64,000 bases of DNA from Gordonia paraffinivorans NBRC 108238. Lineage in GTDB: Bacteria; Actinomycetota; Actinomycetes; Mycobacteriales; Mycobacteriaceae. Location of the stretch: the NCBI RefSeq assembly GCF_000344155.1, contig NZ_BAOQ01000025.1, positions 42,807 through 106,806 of the forward strand, read 5' to 3'. Below the pieces are notes generated by a model. The model searched no databases. It was not told the origin of the DNA and saw only the letters and a list, made by a program, of their open reading frames with translations. How positions within the stretch are numbered: position 1 is the stretch's first letter; every line of letters begins with the position of its first letter. Of the stretch, positions 25,642 through 36,084 are shown piece by piece. The position numbers and the translations under genes are program-made.

Positions 25642-26775
25642 ATGAGCCTGGACATCGACGGCGCCACGGCGGATCATGTCGGGGGCATCGAGGACTGGCA
25701 ATGGTCGCCGGTCGAGGAAGCCGCGATCGAGGACTTGGTTGCGCGACTCGATCGGTATAGATCCCCCGTACTCTCCGCGGCCTCGGGATGGGAGCGTGGT
25801 ACCCCCACCGATTATCTCGAGAGCCTCGTGAAGTACTGGGCGCGGTCATTCGACTGGAGGGTCGCCGAGCGCCGCATCTGCTCGTATCCGTGGGTTCGCG
25901 CAAACATCAACGGGGAACCGGTAACCGCAATACATCGGCGGTCTCGGGATCCGGAGGCGCCGGTAGTGGTGCTACTCCACGGATGGCCGGATTCCTTTCT
26001 ACGGTTCGAACGTGTGTTACCGCTCCTCGAAGATGTTCACGTGGTGATCCCTTGTCTGAAGGGATATCCCGGCGCCGTGATCGCGGGATCGGAGGTGGCG
26101 ACTCCCGCGGTGATGGCCGAGCAGGTCGCGGGTCTCCTTCGAGCCCTCGGGTACACGCGGTACGTGGTGTCTGGTGGCGACGTGGGTAGTGTCGTGGCGA
26201 CTCACCTGGCCGGCAACCATGGGAAGTCGGTCTCGGCGCTGCATATGACCGACCTTCCCGCGATCAAGGTACCTGTGGCCGTTCGGCGCGAGCTGACCGA
26301 ACGTGAACTGATTTATTATCGCGAGGCCCGAAGATGGCGCGCGACCGAAGATGCGTATCGAGCTGAGCAGGCCACCAAACCGCATACCCTCGCTCGCTCG
26401 TTGTCCGACTCGCCGGTGGGCCTGGCAGCATGGATAATCGAGAAGCTGCATGGATGGTCGGACTGCCGGGGTGACATCGAATCCGTGTTCTCCCGGGACG
26501 ATCTGCTGACCTGGGTGAGTTTGTACTGGCACACGGGCGCGATCGGTACTTCCTTCGATCCCTATAGCGCCCCGCCGTTGAATGTTGATCACGTGGAGAC
26601 GCCAACCGCAGTGAGTGTGTTTCGGCATGGGCTTCTACCTCCAGGACGAGAGCTCTTCAGGCGCTTCTACAATGTGCAGTCGTGGAACGAGCATGCCGAT
26701 GGCGGACACTTTGCCGCCTGGGAGAGGCCTGTCGAGTTCGTTGAGGGCCTTCGTAGTGCTCTGACCCTGGCGTGA
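25642..26775 (+). CDS. Epoxide-hydrolase-like alpha/beta hydrolase (EHN type)
   Basis: This protein of about 377 residues has the N-terminal epoxide-hydrolase segment (DLVARLDRYRSPV, YLESLVKYWARSFDWR), then HGWPDSFLRFE for the oxyanion hole, nucleophile Asp in GGDVGSVVA and the catalytic His in ADGGHFAAWERP. The middle cap region has the lid tyrosine area (REARRWRATEDAY). It may open an epoxide formed during terpenoid breakdown or hydrolyse an ester. The start at 25642 has GAGG upstream; ATGs at 25603 and 25561 are in frame and possible. It is the last island gene before the conserved chromosome. Confidence 0.75.
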   Translation: MSLDIDGATADHVGGIEDWQWSPVEEAAIEDLVARLDRYRSPVLSAASGWERGTPTDYLESLVKYWARSFDWRVAERRICSYPWVRANINGEPVTAIHRRSRDPEAPVVVLLHGWPDSFLRFERVLPLLEDVHVVIPCLKGYPGAVIAGSEVATPAVMAEQVAGLLRALGYTRYVVSGGDVGSVVATHLAGNHGKSVSALHMTDLPAIKVPVAVRRELTERELIYYREARRWRATEDAYRAEQATKPHTLARSLSDSPVGLAAWIIEKLHGWSDCRGDIESVFSRDDLLTWVSLYWHTGAIGTSFDPYSAPPLNVDHVETPTAVSVFRHGLLPPGRELFRRFYNVQSWNEHADGGHFAAWERPVEFVEGLRSALTLA

Positions 26776-26810
26776 GTCCGTACCTTCGTTCGCTTCCGAG
26801 AGGACCGAGT

Positions 26811-27692
26811 TCATTCGGCGGCCGGATGAGACCCTCCCGGCCGATACGGTGGTCTCCGAACGCCAGACGGTCGAGGAACCGTCCACGTCCTGGGGTTCGG
26901 GGAGTAGGTCGAAGAGAGTGCACGGCGCGCGGCGTCGGCGACCCCGTCGCGATAAAGCGGGCCGTGACCGGCCAGCAGGAGGTCGGCGTCGAGTTCGGTG
27001 AAGCGCTCGACGCTGCGGCGGGCCGTGGGTTCGTCGTGCTGGAACGGCGACGGGGTGCATTGCGGGCCGGCGATGGCGGAGATCTCGTGTCCGCTGATCA
27101 GTGCGTCGCCGGAGACGAGGGCCCGCCCGTCGGCGACGAGGTAGGCGCTGTGGCCGTCGGTGTGTCCGTGGCTGGCCACCGGGACCGGCGACCCCGGCAG
27201 GTCGAGTGCGGCGCCCTCGCCGGCGACGCGGTCGTGCGGGTGGGCCGCGGACAGGCCCTTGCGGCTCAGCACCCCGAGCGGGGTGGTCTTGGCCAGCCAG
27301 GACCAGAGCCGCAGCTGGCCCGCCAGCGGTGCCAGGTCGAACGCATCCGCCTGCTGGAGGTGGTGGCGCAGCGCGTGGTCCACCTCCACCGGGTCCATGT
27401 ACACCGCGAAGCCGAAGCGCGACTGCAACTTTGCCAGGCCGCCGAGGTGGTCGACGTGCGCGTGGGTCAGCAGCGCGCCGGCGATGTCCGAGGGGTGCCG
27501 CCCTATCCGGCGGATCGACTCCACGACCTGCGCGGCCTGCCCCGGGTAACCGCCGTCGATCAGGGTCAGCTGACCGTCTTGTTCCAGCAGCACCCAGTTC
27601 ACCACGTCGGTGTGGACGAAATGCGTTGTCGACGAATCACCTTCGACGGAGGTGATCTCCATGGGCCGGTCGAAGGCGAAGGGGGGACGCAT
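26811..27692 (-). CDS. MBL-fold metallo-hydrolase with altered C-terminus
   Basis: This 293-residue metallo-beta-lactamase-fold protein has THAHVDHLGG for the zinc site, SHGHTDGHSAYL, VSGDALI and LLAGHGPLYRDG. The fold ends near ADAARRAL. The last 38 or so residues (TYSPNPRTW...SHPAAE) look like read-through into foreign DNA, and base composition changes at the same place (about 26,810-26,920). It starts three bases after the aftA stop codon, so it is probably the last gene of the aftA transcript. Its substrate is unknown. Confidence 0.8.
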   Translation of the reverse strand: MRPPFAFDRPMEITSVEGDSSTTHFVHTDVVNWVLLEQDGQLTLIDGGYPGQAAQVVESIRRIGRHPSDIAGALLTHAHVDHLGGLAKLQSRFGFAVYMDPVEVDHALRHHLQQADAFDLAPLAGQLRLWSWLAKTTPLGVLSRKGLSAAHPHDRVAGEGAALDLPGSPVPVASHGHTDGHSAYLVADGRALVSGDALISGHEISAIAGPQCTPSPFQHDEPTARRSVERFTELDADLLLAGHGPLYRDGVADAARRALSSTYSPNPRTWTVPRPSGVRRPPYRPGGSHPAAE

Positions 27693-27695
27693 GGC

Positions 27696-29690
27696 TCACT
27701 TCCGGACGACGAGGACGAACGGGCCGATCTCGGTGACCTCGAAGCGCGGGTCGTCGAAGACGCTGGGGTCGAAGGTGACGTTGTACCGCTTCACGTTCGG
27801 GTCGTTCGGGTAGACGTCCTCGGCCAGCCGCAGCGAGTAGCCGTCCGAGCTGTACCGGAACAGGAAGACGTTCGGCGGGCGCCACGGTGAGGAGTCGAGT
27901 TCGGCGATCAGCCGCTCGGTGTCCTCGGACTCCGCCCACTTCTCGATCGTCGCCGCCCGCTTGTCGAACTCGGCGAGAGGGTTGGCGTAGTGCGAGGTCA
28001 AACCCTGGAATCCCCAGTACGGGTAGATCGAGAGGAAACCGTAGTCGGCGGTGAGCACGACGTTGTCGGTCGGGGGCCTGCCGGTCTGCTCGCGGATCAG
28101 CCGGTCGATCTCCCCGAAGTACGACTCGGCGCCGGCGGGCCGCTCGTCGGCCCGCTTCCCGTAGCCGTCGGTGTCGGTGTAGGCGGTGGTGATCTCCGTG
28201 CCGAGGTGGCCGGGGATGCTCTGTGCCACCGCGATCGACGCCAGCACGGCCACCGCGCAGACGACGGTGCGGACATCGCCGAAGCGGTCGACGGCCCACC
28301 GGCCCAGGTCGACGACGCCGAGTGCGCCCGCGGCGGCGAGCACCGACACCAGGATCGGCTCGAGGCGGAACGAGAGCAGCGTGGTGCCGAGCGCGGTCAT
28401 GAGCATCGACAGCAGGCAGAACAGGTACACCGCGACCACCGTGGTGCCCAGGGCCAGCGCGGCGGTGCGGGTGCGGAAGCGCAGGAGAATCCAGACGAGG
28501 CCGATGAGCGTGATGGCCCCGATCAGGTTCACGTGGAACATCGGCAGCGGCAGGTAGGCGCCGCGTTCGGGCAGATAGTGCTCGGCGGTGCCGCCGCTCG
28601 CCGGTGCGCTCGACAGCCGCTTCAGCAGGAACGGCGCCCACACGAGCAGGGCGATGAGGCCGGAGATGACGCCCACCGCGACCAGGCGCCCGACCACCGC
28701 GACCACGATCTGCCGGCGCCGGGCCCGCACCTGGGCATCCGGCAGGGCCTTGTTGGCGGCGGCGAGCCACCCCTGGACCAGCAGCCACAGGGTCAGGAGG
28801 ACGGCGGTGAGCGCGAAGAGTCCGGTGTAGAGCGTGTACGTCGCCGCCGAGATGCCGAAGAACACCCCGGAGGCCACGACCGCGGGCCAGCTCGTCGCCC
28901 GGCCGAGCGGACCGGTCGGTCCCTGGCCGGCGCGGCTCTTGCCGCGCAGCGCGTAGGTCAGGGTGATGAGCATCGGGACGCCGACCATGACGAGGATCGC
29001 GGCGTAGGGCTCCGGCGACGCGTACAGCAGCGACATCGTGGTGACCGCGAGGGCCAGGGCCACACCGCGATCCGCGCCGAACATGCGGTTGAACAGGATG
29101 ACGCACACCGCGGCCGCGATCGACATCGACACGATCGCCCACGGCTTGTACGCCTCCCAGCCCGGCTGGCCCAGCAGGTTCGCGAAACGTCCTCCCCACC
29201 AGAACCATCCGGCCGGGTAGTACGGCGGGAGATCGACGTAGGTCATGTCCGCGAGCCGCGGGCTCGAGGTCATCCGCGTCAGGTATTCGGTGCGGAACTC
29301 CTGGTCGACCGAGAGGCCGAAAAGGTAGAGACGCGTTGCGCCCAACGGCATCCCGATGGTCACCGTGACGAAGGCGCTCATCGCGGCCGCAGACAGGAAC
29401 GGAACGAGCAGGCGCCCTTTGCCGTACCGGTACAGCAGCGCGACGACCACCAGCAACGCGATCGCGAGGACCTGGCCGGCGGTCGTCAGCGACCGGGTGA
29501 CGTTGGACGAGTTGAACGCCGGCCAGTTGACGGAGTCGATCGCCGTCAGCCCCACCAAGGAGACGAGTCCGCCGACCACCAGCGCGGTCGACAGGGCCAG
29601 TGCGGCCCCGCCGTATCGCCTTGCGGCGGAATCGGTTCCCTCGGTCGGCGGAACGGGCGGAGTGGGTTCGGCCTTCACAGGTGTCGTCAT
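27696..29690 (-). CDS. aftA: Galactan 5-O-arabinofuranosyltransferase AftA
   Basis: This 664-residue integral membrane glycosyltransferase of the GT-C type has about a dozen hydrophobic helices and a soluble C-terminal domain. The LTRMTSSPRLADMTYVDLPPYYPAGWFWWGGR loop region (residues about 138-170) is the conserved AftA signature. It adds the first arabinofuranose to galactan from decaprenyl-phosphoryl-arabinose. It lies directly next to dprE2 and dprE1, which make that donor, as in mycobacteria (Rv3792-Rv3790). embC, which follows aftA in M. tuberculosis, is not here. Confidence 0.92.
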   Translation of the reverse strand: MTTPVKAEPTPPVPPTEGTDSAARRYGGAALALSTALVVGGLVSLVGLTAIDSVNWPAFNSSNVTRSLTTAGQVLAIALLVVVALLYRYGKGRLLVPFLSAAAMSAFVTVTIGMPLGATRLYLFGLSVDQEFRTEYLTRMTSSPRLADMTYVDLPPYYPAGWFWWGGRFANLLGQPGWEAYKPWAIVSMSIAAAVCVILFNRMFGADRGVALALAVTTMSLLYASPEPYAAILVMVGVPMLITLTYALRGKSRAGQGPTGPLGRATSWPAVVASGVFFGISAATYTLYTGLFALTAVLLTLWLLVQGWLAAANKALPDAQVRARRRQIVVAVVGRLVAVGVISGLIALLVWAPFLLKRLSSAPASGGTAEHYLPERGAYLPLPMFHVNLIGAITLIGLVWILLRFRTRTAALALGTTVVAVYLFCLLSMLMTALGTTLLSFRLEPILVSVLAAAGALGVVDLGRWAVDRFGDVRTVVCAVAVLASIAVAQSIPGHLGTEITTAYTDTDGYGKRADERPAGAESYFGEIDRLIREQTGRPPTDNVVLTADYGFLSIYPYWGFQGLTSHYANPLAEFDKRAATIEKWAESEDTERLIAELDSSPWRPPNVFLFRYSSDGYSLRLAEDVYPNDPNVKRYNVTFDPSVFDDPRFEVTEIGPFVLVVRK

Positions 29691-29736
29691 TGCGTCGCAA
29701 TCAGTCGGCGCGGGCAGTGCTGAAGGGCAACCGCGA

Positions 29737-30498
29737 TCAGATCGGCAGCTTGCGGAAGACCGGTCGCGGGATGTGGCGCAGGATCATCATGATGTAGCGG
29801 AAGGTGCCCGGCACCCAGACGATCTCCTTGCCCTTGATCGCCGCGGCCACCACCAGGCGGGCGACGTCTTCCTTCTCGACGGTCAGCGGGGCCTCGGCGA
29901 CATGGGCCGACAGCCGGGTGCGGACCTGGCCCGGGCGGACGACCAGCACGCGGACGCCGAAGGGGCGCAGCGCCTCTCCGAGTCCGAGGTAGAAGCCGTC
30001 GAGGCCGGCCTTGGTGGAGCCGTAGACGAAGTTGCTGCGGCGCACGCGCTCGCCGGCCACCGAGCTCATCGCGATGATCTGGCCGTGGCCCTGGGCGCGC
30101 AGCTTCTCGCCGAGCAGGACGCCGACCGACACCGCGGCGGTGTAGTTGATCTCGGCCTCGGCCACGGCCAGCTTGTGGTCCTGCCAGGCCTGCTCGTCGT
30201 CGCCCTGGATGCCGAACGCCACGATCGCCACGTCGACGTCGCCGTCGGCGAACGCCTTGTCGATGACCTCGCGGTGGGTGTCGGTGGCGCGGGCGTCGAA
30301 GTCGATGACCTTGACGTCGGTCGCGCCGGCCTTCTTCGCCTTCTCCACGGCGGCCTCGACGGTCGGGTCGCCGGGCAGGGCGGCCAGGATGACCCGTGCC
30401 GGGCCCTTGCTCAGGTACTCGGCGGTGATGGCGAGCCCGATCTCCGAGCTCCCGCCCAGGACCAGGATGGACTGGGGGACGCCGACGGCGTTGATCAT
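29737..30498 (-). CDS. dprE2: Decaprenylphosphoryl-2-keto-ribose reductase DprE2
   Basis: This 253-residue short-chain dehydrogenase has [10 protein letters not shown] near residue 15, [35 protein letters not shown] with catalytic Ser, Tyr and Lys, and [14 protein letters not shown]. The unusual start of the nucleotide site and the YGSTK context match DprE2. It reduces the keto intermediate from DprE1 to complete epimerisation of decaprenyl-phosphoryl-ribose to arabinose. It lies between dprE1 and aftA on the same strand. Confidence 0.93.
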   Translation of the reverse strand: MINAVGVPQSILVLGGSSEIGLAITAEYLSKGPARVILAALPGDPTVEAAVEKAKKAGATDVKVIDFDARATDTHREVIDKAFADGDVDVAIVAFGIQGDDEQAWQDHKLAVAEAEINYTAAVSVGVLLGEKLRAQGHGQIIAMSSVAGERVRRSNFVYGSTKAGLDGFYLGLGEALRPFGVRVLVVRPGQVRTRLSAHVAEAPLTVEKEDVARLVVAAAIKGKEIVWVPGTFRYIMMILRHIPRPVFRKLPI

Positions 30499-30570
30499 CG
30501 TGTGCTCTCGCTTTCTGTCTCCCCGGCGAGGGGGCAGTGGGTCTGGTGGAGGTCTCGAAGCGGTTGTGGG

Positions 30571-31995
30571 TCAGGCGAGTTCGAGGCGACGGCCCATGTC
30601 GGACATGAACACGCGGTGCGGGTCGATGCGGCGGCGCACCGCGATCCACTCGTCGATCCGCGGGTACATCGCGTGGAAGTTCTCCGCCGACGTCCGCGAG
30701 TCCTTCGCGGTGTAGAGGCGTCCGCCCATCGCCATCACGCGACGGTCCAGATCGTTGAGGAACTCGGCGAGCCCCTTCTTGACCGGGAAGTCCAGGCAGA
30801 CGTTCCAGCCCTTGAACGGGAAGCTCAGGGGCGCCCGGTTGCCGTCGCCGAACAGCTTGATCACGTTGAGGAAGCTGACGTGGCCCGACGCCTGGATGTG
30901 CTCGATGAGGTTGGTGAACTCGGCCTCGTTGCCGGTGGGCACGATGAACTGGTACTGGCAGAAACCGCCGCCGCGGCCGTAGGCGTTGTTCCAGTCACCG
31001 AACACGTCGAGCATGTGGTAGAACTGCGCGAGATTCTTGACCTTGCCCTGGCTGGGCGGGCCCATCCGGTAGTACGCCTCGCCGACCGCGGCGAAGCTGA
31101 GCTTGTTGGCCAGCCCGCGCGGGAAGATGTCCGGGAACCGCAGCAGCGGCTTGTTGTTGAACGACAACGGATCCTTGCGGTACTTCTCCGGCAGCTCGTC
31201 GAGGCGGGCCAGGTTTCCGCGCGAGAAGGTGCCGCGGCCGAGCTTCGGCGGCGCGCTGATGGTGTCGAACCAGCCCGACGCGTACTCGTAGCCGTCCTCG
31301 AACCCGTCCTGCAGGTGCAGGTCCAGGGTCTCCTGCAGCGACGCGGTCTGCGCGGTGTCGGCGATGAAGTAGGCGCTCTCGGTGCGCTTCATCTGGATCT
31401 TCGCGCGCAGGATGATGCCGGTGAGGCCGATGCCGCCGACCGTCGCCCAGAACAGCTCACCGTTCGGGTCGTCGCCGGAGCCGTCCGGGGTCAGGGTGAG
31501 GATGCGGCCGTCGGCCACCAGCAGCTGCATCTCGACGACGTGGTTGCCGAAGCTGCCCTGGCTGTGGTGGTTCTTGCCGTGGATGTCGTGCGCGATCGCG
31601 CCGCCCACGGTGACCTGGCGGGTGCCCGGGAGGACGGGGACCCACAGGCCGTGGGGGAGCGCCGCCTGCATCAGGGTGTCCAGGGAGACGCCGGCGTCGA
31701 GATCGACCGTGGCCGTCTCCTCGTCGACCGCATAGATCCTGGTCAGCGGCGTCATGTCGATGGTCAGGCCGCCGCTGTTCTGGGCCGACTCGTTGTACGA
31801 GCGGCCCAGGCCGCGGGCGATGACGCCGCGCTTGAGGTAGTCCGGCTTGTCCGCGTTGTGGTCGGCGACCCGCGCGACCGCCTCGGCGATGACCTCGGGG
31901 TACGGCGTGGACAGGACGTGGCCCTCGATCGGGGTGGTGCGAGACCAGCCCACCAGCTTGCGGGTGGTGATCGGCAGCAACTCTTCAGTAGACAT
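30571..31995 (-). CDS. dprE1: Decaprenylphosphoryl-ribose 2'-oxidase DprE1
   Basis: This 474-residue FAD enzyme of the vanillyl-alcohol oxidase family has [21 protein letters not shown] and [23 protein letters not shown] for flavin binding, and a substrate domain with [11 protein letters not shown]. The cysteine in [10 protein letters not shown] corresponds to Cys387 of M. tuberculosis DprE1, the residue attacked by benzothiazinones. The start at 31995 begins with [14 protein letters not shown] as in relatives; the longer frame upstream belongs to an overlapping shadow. It works with DprE2 to make the arabinose donor. Confidence 0.94.
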   Translation of the reverse strand: MSTEELLPITTRKLVGWSRTTPIEGHVLSTPYPEVIAEAVARVADHNADKPDYLKRGVIARGLGRSYNESAQNSGGLTIDMTPLTRIYAVDEETATVDLDAGVSLDTLMQAALPHGLWVPVLPGTRQVTVGGAIAHDIHGKNHHSQGSFGNHVVEMQLLVADGRILTLTPDGSGDDPNGELFWATVGGIGLTGIILRAKIQMKRTESAYFIADTAQTASLQETLDLHLQDGFEDGYEYASGWFDTISAPPKLGRGTFSRGNLARLDELPEKYRKDPLSFNNKPLLRFPDIFPRGLANKLSFAAVGEAYYRMGPPSQGKVKNLAQFYHMLDVFGDWNNAYGRGGGFCQYQFIVPTGNEAEFTNLIEHIQASGHVSFLNVIKLFGDGNRAPLSFPFKGWNVCLDFPVKKGLAEFLNDLDRRVMAMGGRLYTAKDSRTSAENFHAMYPRIDEWIAVRRRIDPHRVFMSDMGRRLELA

Positions 31996-32084
31996 CGGTG
32001 AAGAGACTACTCGGCCGCTGGTGACCACAGGTGAGAGACGAGGTGCGAGGGTTGTCGCACACCGGGCTCGCCTGTGGTGTCGGG

Positions 32085-33704
32085 CTAGTCGCGGGGCCGC
32101 AGTGCATCGGGCCCCAGGACCTTCGCGGCCGCGTTGCGGCCCGGGATCCCGCTCACCCCGCCGCCGCGCCGGGCGCCGGCGCCGCAGAGCAACAGCCGGG
32201 GATGCGGGGTCTCCACTCCCCAGGTACCGACCTCTGACGCGGACTCCGCCCACGGCCACCGCAGCGGCTGGTGGAAGATGTTGCCGCCCGGCAGGCCCAC
32301 GCTCTCCTCGAGGTCCTGCGGGGTCTTCACCTCGATGCACGGCCGGCCGTCGAGGTCGTGGGCGATCACGTTCTGGATGGGCTCGGCCAGCACCGAGTTC
32401 AGCGAGGCGAAGGTGGCGCCCACGGCGTGTTCGACGGCGCCCGGCTCGTCGAACACCTCCGGCGGCATGTGCAGCCCGAACAGCGTGAGGGTGTGCCTGC
32501 CGGCGAGTTCGGGGCCGAGGATCGACGGGTCGGACAGCGTGTGGCAGTAGATCTCGCACGGCGGCACGTCGGGGACCTCGCCGCGTGCGGCCTGCTTCCA
32601 CGCCTCGTGCAGCTGCGCGGCGGACTCGTTGACGTGAAAGGTCCCGGAGAACGCGGCGACCGGCGACACCGTGGTGTCGCGCAGTCCGGGCAGCCGGTCG
32701 AGGAGCAGGTTGATCTTGAGCTGGGCGCCCTTCGGGTCCGGGTCGCACGGGATCGGGTCGTCGAGCAGCCGGTTGAGCGCCTGCGGGGCGCAGGCCGCGT
32801 GGATGACCGATCCGCGCAGGGTCCGCGCGCCGTGGACGGGGTCGGTGACCTCGACCGTGCCGTCGGCCGGGTCGATGCCCGTCACCGCCGCGGCGGTGCA
32901 GACCTCGGCGCCGGCCATCGCGGCCGCCTGGTACAGCGACCCGGACACCGCGCCCATGCCGCCGACCGGGACGTCCCAGTCCCCGGTTCCGCCGCCGATC
33001 ACGTGGTAGAGGAAGCAGATGTTCTGTCGCAGCGACGTGTCGTCGAGGTCGGCGAAGGTTCCGATCAGCCCGTCGGTGGCGACGATGCCCCGCACGACGT
33101 CGTCGTCGAAGTACTGGCCGAGCAGGGTGCCGAGGGGGAGGGTCGTCAGCGACTCCCACAGTTCGGCGTCCGAGGTGTCGGTGCCGATCGCGAGTTCGTG
33201 CATGTCGGCCGCCGCGCGCAGCGGCTCGATCATCGTCGGGAAGACGCGCCGGGAGATGCTGCCGATGTGGCGGTAGAACGACTGCCACGCCACGAAGGCG
33301 GCCGGGGTGAACCCCACGGCGTCCGAGCCCACGCGGTCGCCGTGCAGCGCCCGCCGGAACGACGCGGCGGTCGCGCCGGCGTCGGCGTTGTCGATGAGGA
33401 TTCCGCGGGCGGGATCGGACGGCAGCGGCGTGTACGAGGCGTAGCGGCGGCGCACGAGCGAGATGTCGAGGTCGAGGTCGGCGATGATCTGCCGCGGCAT
33501 CAGCGAGACGAGGTAGGAGTAGCGCGACAGCTTGGCGTCGAGCCCGGCGAAGGGCATCGCGGAGATGGTGGCGCCGCCGATGTGGTCGGCCTTCTCCAGG
33601 ACGACGACGCGGCGTCCGGCACGCGCGAGATAGGCGGCGGCGGTCAGACCGTTGTGTCCCGCGCCGATCACGATGTCGTCGTAGAAAGCAACTGCGGTGC
33701 CCAT
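32085..33704 (-). CDS. Phytoene-desaturase-like FAD oxidoreductase
   Basis: This 539-residue protein has an N-terminal FAD site ([23 protein letters not shown], residues about 11-33), [11 protein letters not shown], and a C-terminal [19 protein letters not shown] flavin motif. This is the NAD(P)/FAD-dependent oxidoreductase group that includes CrtI-like and PYROXD2-like proteins. No carotenoid genes are nearby, so a carotenoid role is unlikely; the substrate is unknown. It lies upstream of dprE1 on the same strand with an 89-base gap. Confidence 0.8.
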   Translation of the reverse strand: MGTAVAFYDDIVIGAGHNGLTAAAYLARAGRRVVVLEKADHIGGATISAMPFAGLDAKLSRYSYLVSLMPRQIIADLDLDISLVRRRYASYTPLPSDPARGILIDNADAGATAASFRRALHGDRVGSDAVGFTPAAFVAWQSFYRHIGSISRRVFPTMIEPLRAAADMHELAIGTDTSDAELWESLTTLPLGTLLGQYFDDDVVRGIVATDGLIGTFADLDDTSLRQNICFLYHVIGGGTGDWDVPVGGMGAVSGSLYQAAAMAGAEVCTAAAVTGIDPADGTVEVTDPVHGARTLRGSVIHAACAPQALNRLLDDPIPCDPDPKGAQLKINLLLDRLPGLRDTTVSPVAAFSGTFHVNESAAQLHEAWKQAARGEVPDVPPCEIYCHTLSDPSILGPELAGRHTLTLFGLHMPPEVFDEPGAVEHAVGATFASLNSVLAEPIQNVIAHDLDGRPCIEVKTPQDLEESVGLPGGNIFHQPLRWPWAESASEVGTWGVETPHPRLLLCGAGARRGGGVSGIPGRNAAAKVLGPDALRPRD

Positions 33705-33760
33705 CGATCCAAGGTTCTCAGATCGACGGGCACCGCAGAGGCGTGGAGGGAAAACTCGCG

Positions 33761-34999
33761 TCAGCGCAGGATGCGCGCCACGAACGGCGTCGAGTCCTTC
33801 ATCGACGCCAGCACCGCGCTGGAGTGATCGTCCTCGGGGTAGACGAACAGCGTGACCGGCTGGTTGTTCGCCTTCATCTGCGCGTACAGCGAGAGCGCGG
33901 ACGGCGCCGGGACGTCGACGTCACGCAGGCCCTGGCCGAGGAAGATCGGGCGGTCGTAGCCCTTGTACGGCGTGGCCATGTACTCGTGCAGCGCCGGGCT
34001 CAGACCCGGGATCGACATCAGCGGGGCCTTGAACCAGGTGCGGACGTCGTCACCGGCGAGGGCCTTCTTCAGGATCGGGTAGCAGGTGGTGCGACCCTGC
34101 TGCAGACGCTGCAGGCCCTTCTGGTTCATCACCTTGGTGATGTTCAGGTCGGGACGGGTGTCGTTGAACCCGGCCAGGATGTAGGCGGTGTAGGCGTTCA
34201 GGCTGCCGGGCAGGGTGAACGGCGGGATCGCCGGGCCCAGGTTCTGGTACAGGTACTCCAGGTTCGCGGGGATGCCGGTGGCCACGACGCCGCGGTAGTC
34301 CAGGCCCGATCCGCGGCTGAACTCGGTGGCGTAGCGGGCGCCGTTGAGCGCGGCGGCCGCACCCTGCGACTGTCCGATGATCGCCCAGCGCTTGGCCAGC
34401 GGCAGATTCATCTGATGCGACGCGACGACGATGTCGACGATGGCGTGCGCGGCGGTCTTGCCGTTGAGGTAGGCCATCAGGCCGGGGGTGCCGAGACCGA
34501 CGTAGTCGGCGGCGACGACGGCATAACCCTGGTCGAGCCAGTGGCCGAGGTACACCTGGTCGCGCTCGCTGCGCGGGAAGGCCGACGGCGTGCAGTCGTC
34601 GTTCATGCCGACGGTGCCGTGCGCCCAGGAGATGACCGGCCAGCCGCCGGCCGGGGCCTTGCCCTTCGGTAGGAACACCGCGCCGGTGCTCGTCGCCATC
34701 TTGCCGTGCTGGTTCAGCGACGAGTACTGGATGCGGTAGGCCTCGCCTGCGGCCGGGAGCCACAGCGGCTTGGCGAGCGGGACCTGCGCGATGAGCGTGC
34801 CGGCCTTCGCGGGGATGGGTCCGGAGTAGTTGGTGACGTTCAGCCCCGACCAGTTCGGGACACCCACCGACACCGCGTCGTCTGCGCGGGCGGGACCTGC
34901 GGTGCCGAGCGCGAGCAGGACCATGCCGAGCCCGGTGAGGACGGAGATGAGCGTGCGTGTCGATCGCGACACGGGGGAACGGGACATGAGGACTGACAT
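33761..34999 (-). CDS. Secreted lipase (LIP family)
   Basis: This 412-residue exported hydrolase starts with an arginine-containing signal peptide and a hydrophobic stretch (LISVLTGLGMVLLALGTAGPARA), with cleavage likely after ARA. The mature part has HGTVG for the oxyanion region, nucleophile Ser in GQSQGAAAAL, a DVDVPAPSA acid region and a DDHSSAV His region. This is the secretory lipase family also found as LipA-type proteins in Mycobacteriales. It likely cleaves exogenous esters or triacylglycerol. The start could also be the Met four codons later. Confidence 0.82.
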   Translation of the reverse strand: MSVLMSRSPVSRSTRTLISVLTGLGMVLLALGTAGPARADDAVSVGVPNWSGLNVTNYSGPIPAKAGTLIAQVPLAKPLWLPAAGEAYRIQYSSLNQHGKMATSTGAVFLPKGKAPAGGWPVISWAHGTVGMNDDCTPSAFPRSERDQVYLGHWLDQGYAVVAADYVGLGTPGLMAYLNGKTAAHAIVDIVVASHQMNLPLAKRWAIIGQSQGAAAALNGARYATEFSRGSGLDYRGVVATGIPANLEYLYQNLGPAIPPFTLPGSLNAYTAYILAGFNDTRPDLNITKVMNQKGLQRLQQGRTTCYPILKKALAGDDVRTWFKAPLMSIPGLSPALHEYMATPYKGYDRPIFLGQGLRDVDVPAPSALSLYAQMKANNQPVTLFVYPEDDHSSAVLASMKDSTPFVARILR

Positions 35000-35191
35000 G
35001 TCTTCGAACCCTAAAGGGCGAAACCGCTCCCGACTGCCACAGCGGGTGCCGATTCGTGCCAATCCTCCGGCAGTTTCCGTGCCGTCGTGCAGAAATGTCG
35101 TCCGACGCCGCGAGAGCGCCGTAATGTCCGGTGGTTTCCGGTTGGTCTCGTCGGGGCGCCGACGAGGGCCTTGCGGACATATCCTTGCGGT

Positions 35192-36022
35192 GTGGACATC
35201 CCAACGGTCGCACTCGGCAACGGTCGATCGATCCCTCTCGTCGGCCTCGGCACCCACAACATGATGGGACGTCCCTGCATCGGCGCCGTGAGCTCTGCGA
35301 TCGAGGCGGGATACCGGCTCATCGACACCGCCCCGCGCTACTGCAACGAGCTCAGCGTCGGGATGGGCGTGGTGAAGTCGACTACCCGCCGCGACGAGTT
35401 GATCATCCAGACCAAGCTCAGCGGCGGCGACCAGGGCTTCGACGAGGCCATCAACGCCGCCAAGGAGAGCGCCCGGCGCCTCGGCGTCGGGTACATCGAC
35501 GTCTACCTCATCCACTGGCCGTGTCCGAGTCTGGGACGCACCGTCGACTCGTGGAAGGCGCTGCTCACGCTCGCCGACGAGGGGTACGTCCGCACGCCGG
35601 GCGTCTCGAACTTCAAGCAGCACCACCTGCAGATGCTCTACGACGAAACCGGTTGCTGGCCCGCGATCAACCAGATCCAGTGCTCGCCGGCGCTGCCGCG
35701 CACCGAGCTGCGCGAATTCATGGCCGCGCGCGGCATCCACGCGCAGGCCTGGCATCCGACCGGGCGCAAGCAGGGGCTCCTCGCCGATCCGGTGATCCTG
35801 CGGATCGCCCGAAAGTACGGCAAGTCGCCGACCCAGATCGCGCTGCGGTGGGCGGTCCAACACGGTATCGGCGTCGTGCCCAAGTCCTCGCATGCCGGGC
35901 GGCAGCAGGAGAACGCCGACCTGTTCGACTTCGAGCTCGACGCCACCGACCTGGCCGATCTGGCGACCCTCGACCAGGGTGAAGGCGCGGCGAAGGACTC
36001 CGACGTCCACGAGGAGTTCTGA
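35192..36022 (+). CDS. Aldo/keto reductase
   Basis: This 276-residue AKR has the catalytic tetrad in place: Asp and Tyr in DTAPRYCNE, Lys in IQTKL and His in YLIHWP. GVSNFKQHHL and the NADPH-binding VPKSSHAGRQQEN follow. The spacing fits the AKR5-type 2,5-diketo-gluconate reductase-like group of Mycobacteriales. GTG 35192 is chosen because homology starts at DIPTVALGNG; the upstream frame is non-homologous. Its physiological substrate is not evident. Confidence 0.85.
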   Translation: MDIPTVALGNGRSIPLVGLGTHNMMGRPCIGAVSSAIEAGYRLIDTAPRYCNELSVGMGVVKSTTRRDELIIQTKLSGGDQGFDEAINAAKESARRLGVGYIDVYLIHWPCPSLGRTVDSWKALLTLADEGYVRTPGVSNFKQHHLQMLYDETGCWPAINQIQCSPALPRTELREFMAARGIHAQAWHPTGRKQGLLADPVILRIARKYGKSPTQIALRWAVQHGIGVVPKSSHAGRQQENADLFDFELDATDLADLATLDQGEGAAKDSDVHEEF

Positions 36023-36084
36023 CCTCCGCGGGGCGCCCCTGCGCTCGCGGATGGCCGTCACCGATACTCCGCTAGGGTGTCAGC

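Noticed and set aside
27990..29723. A 577-codon open frame opposite aftA
   Set aside because: It lies entirely antisense to a clearly recognised gene. Its protein is a low-complexity mix of Gly, Arg, Asp and His with no motif, as expected from codon bias in high-GC DNA.
29356..32001. An 881-codon open frame opposite dprE1 and dprE2
   Set aside because: Same reason: antisense to two well-supported genes, with no domain recognised in its Val/Asp/Glu-rich product.
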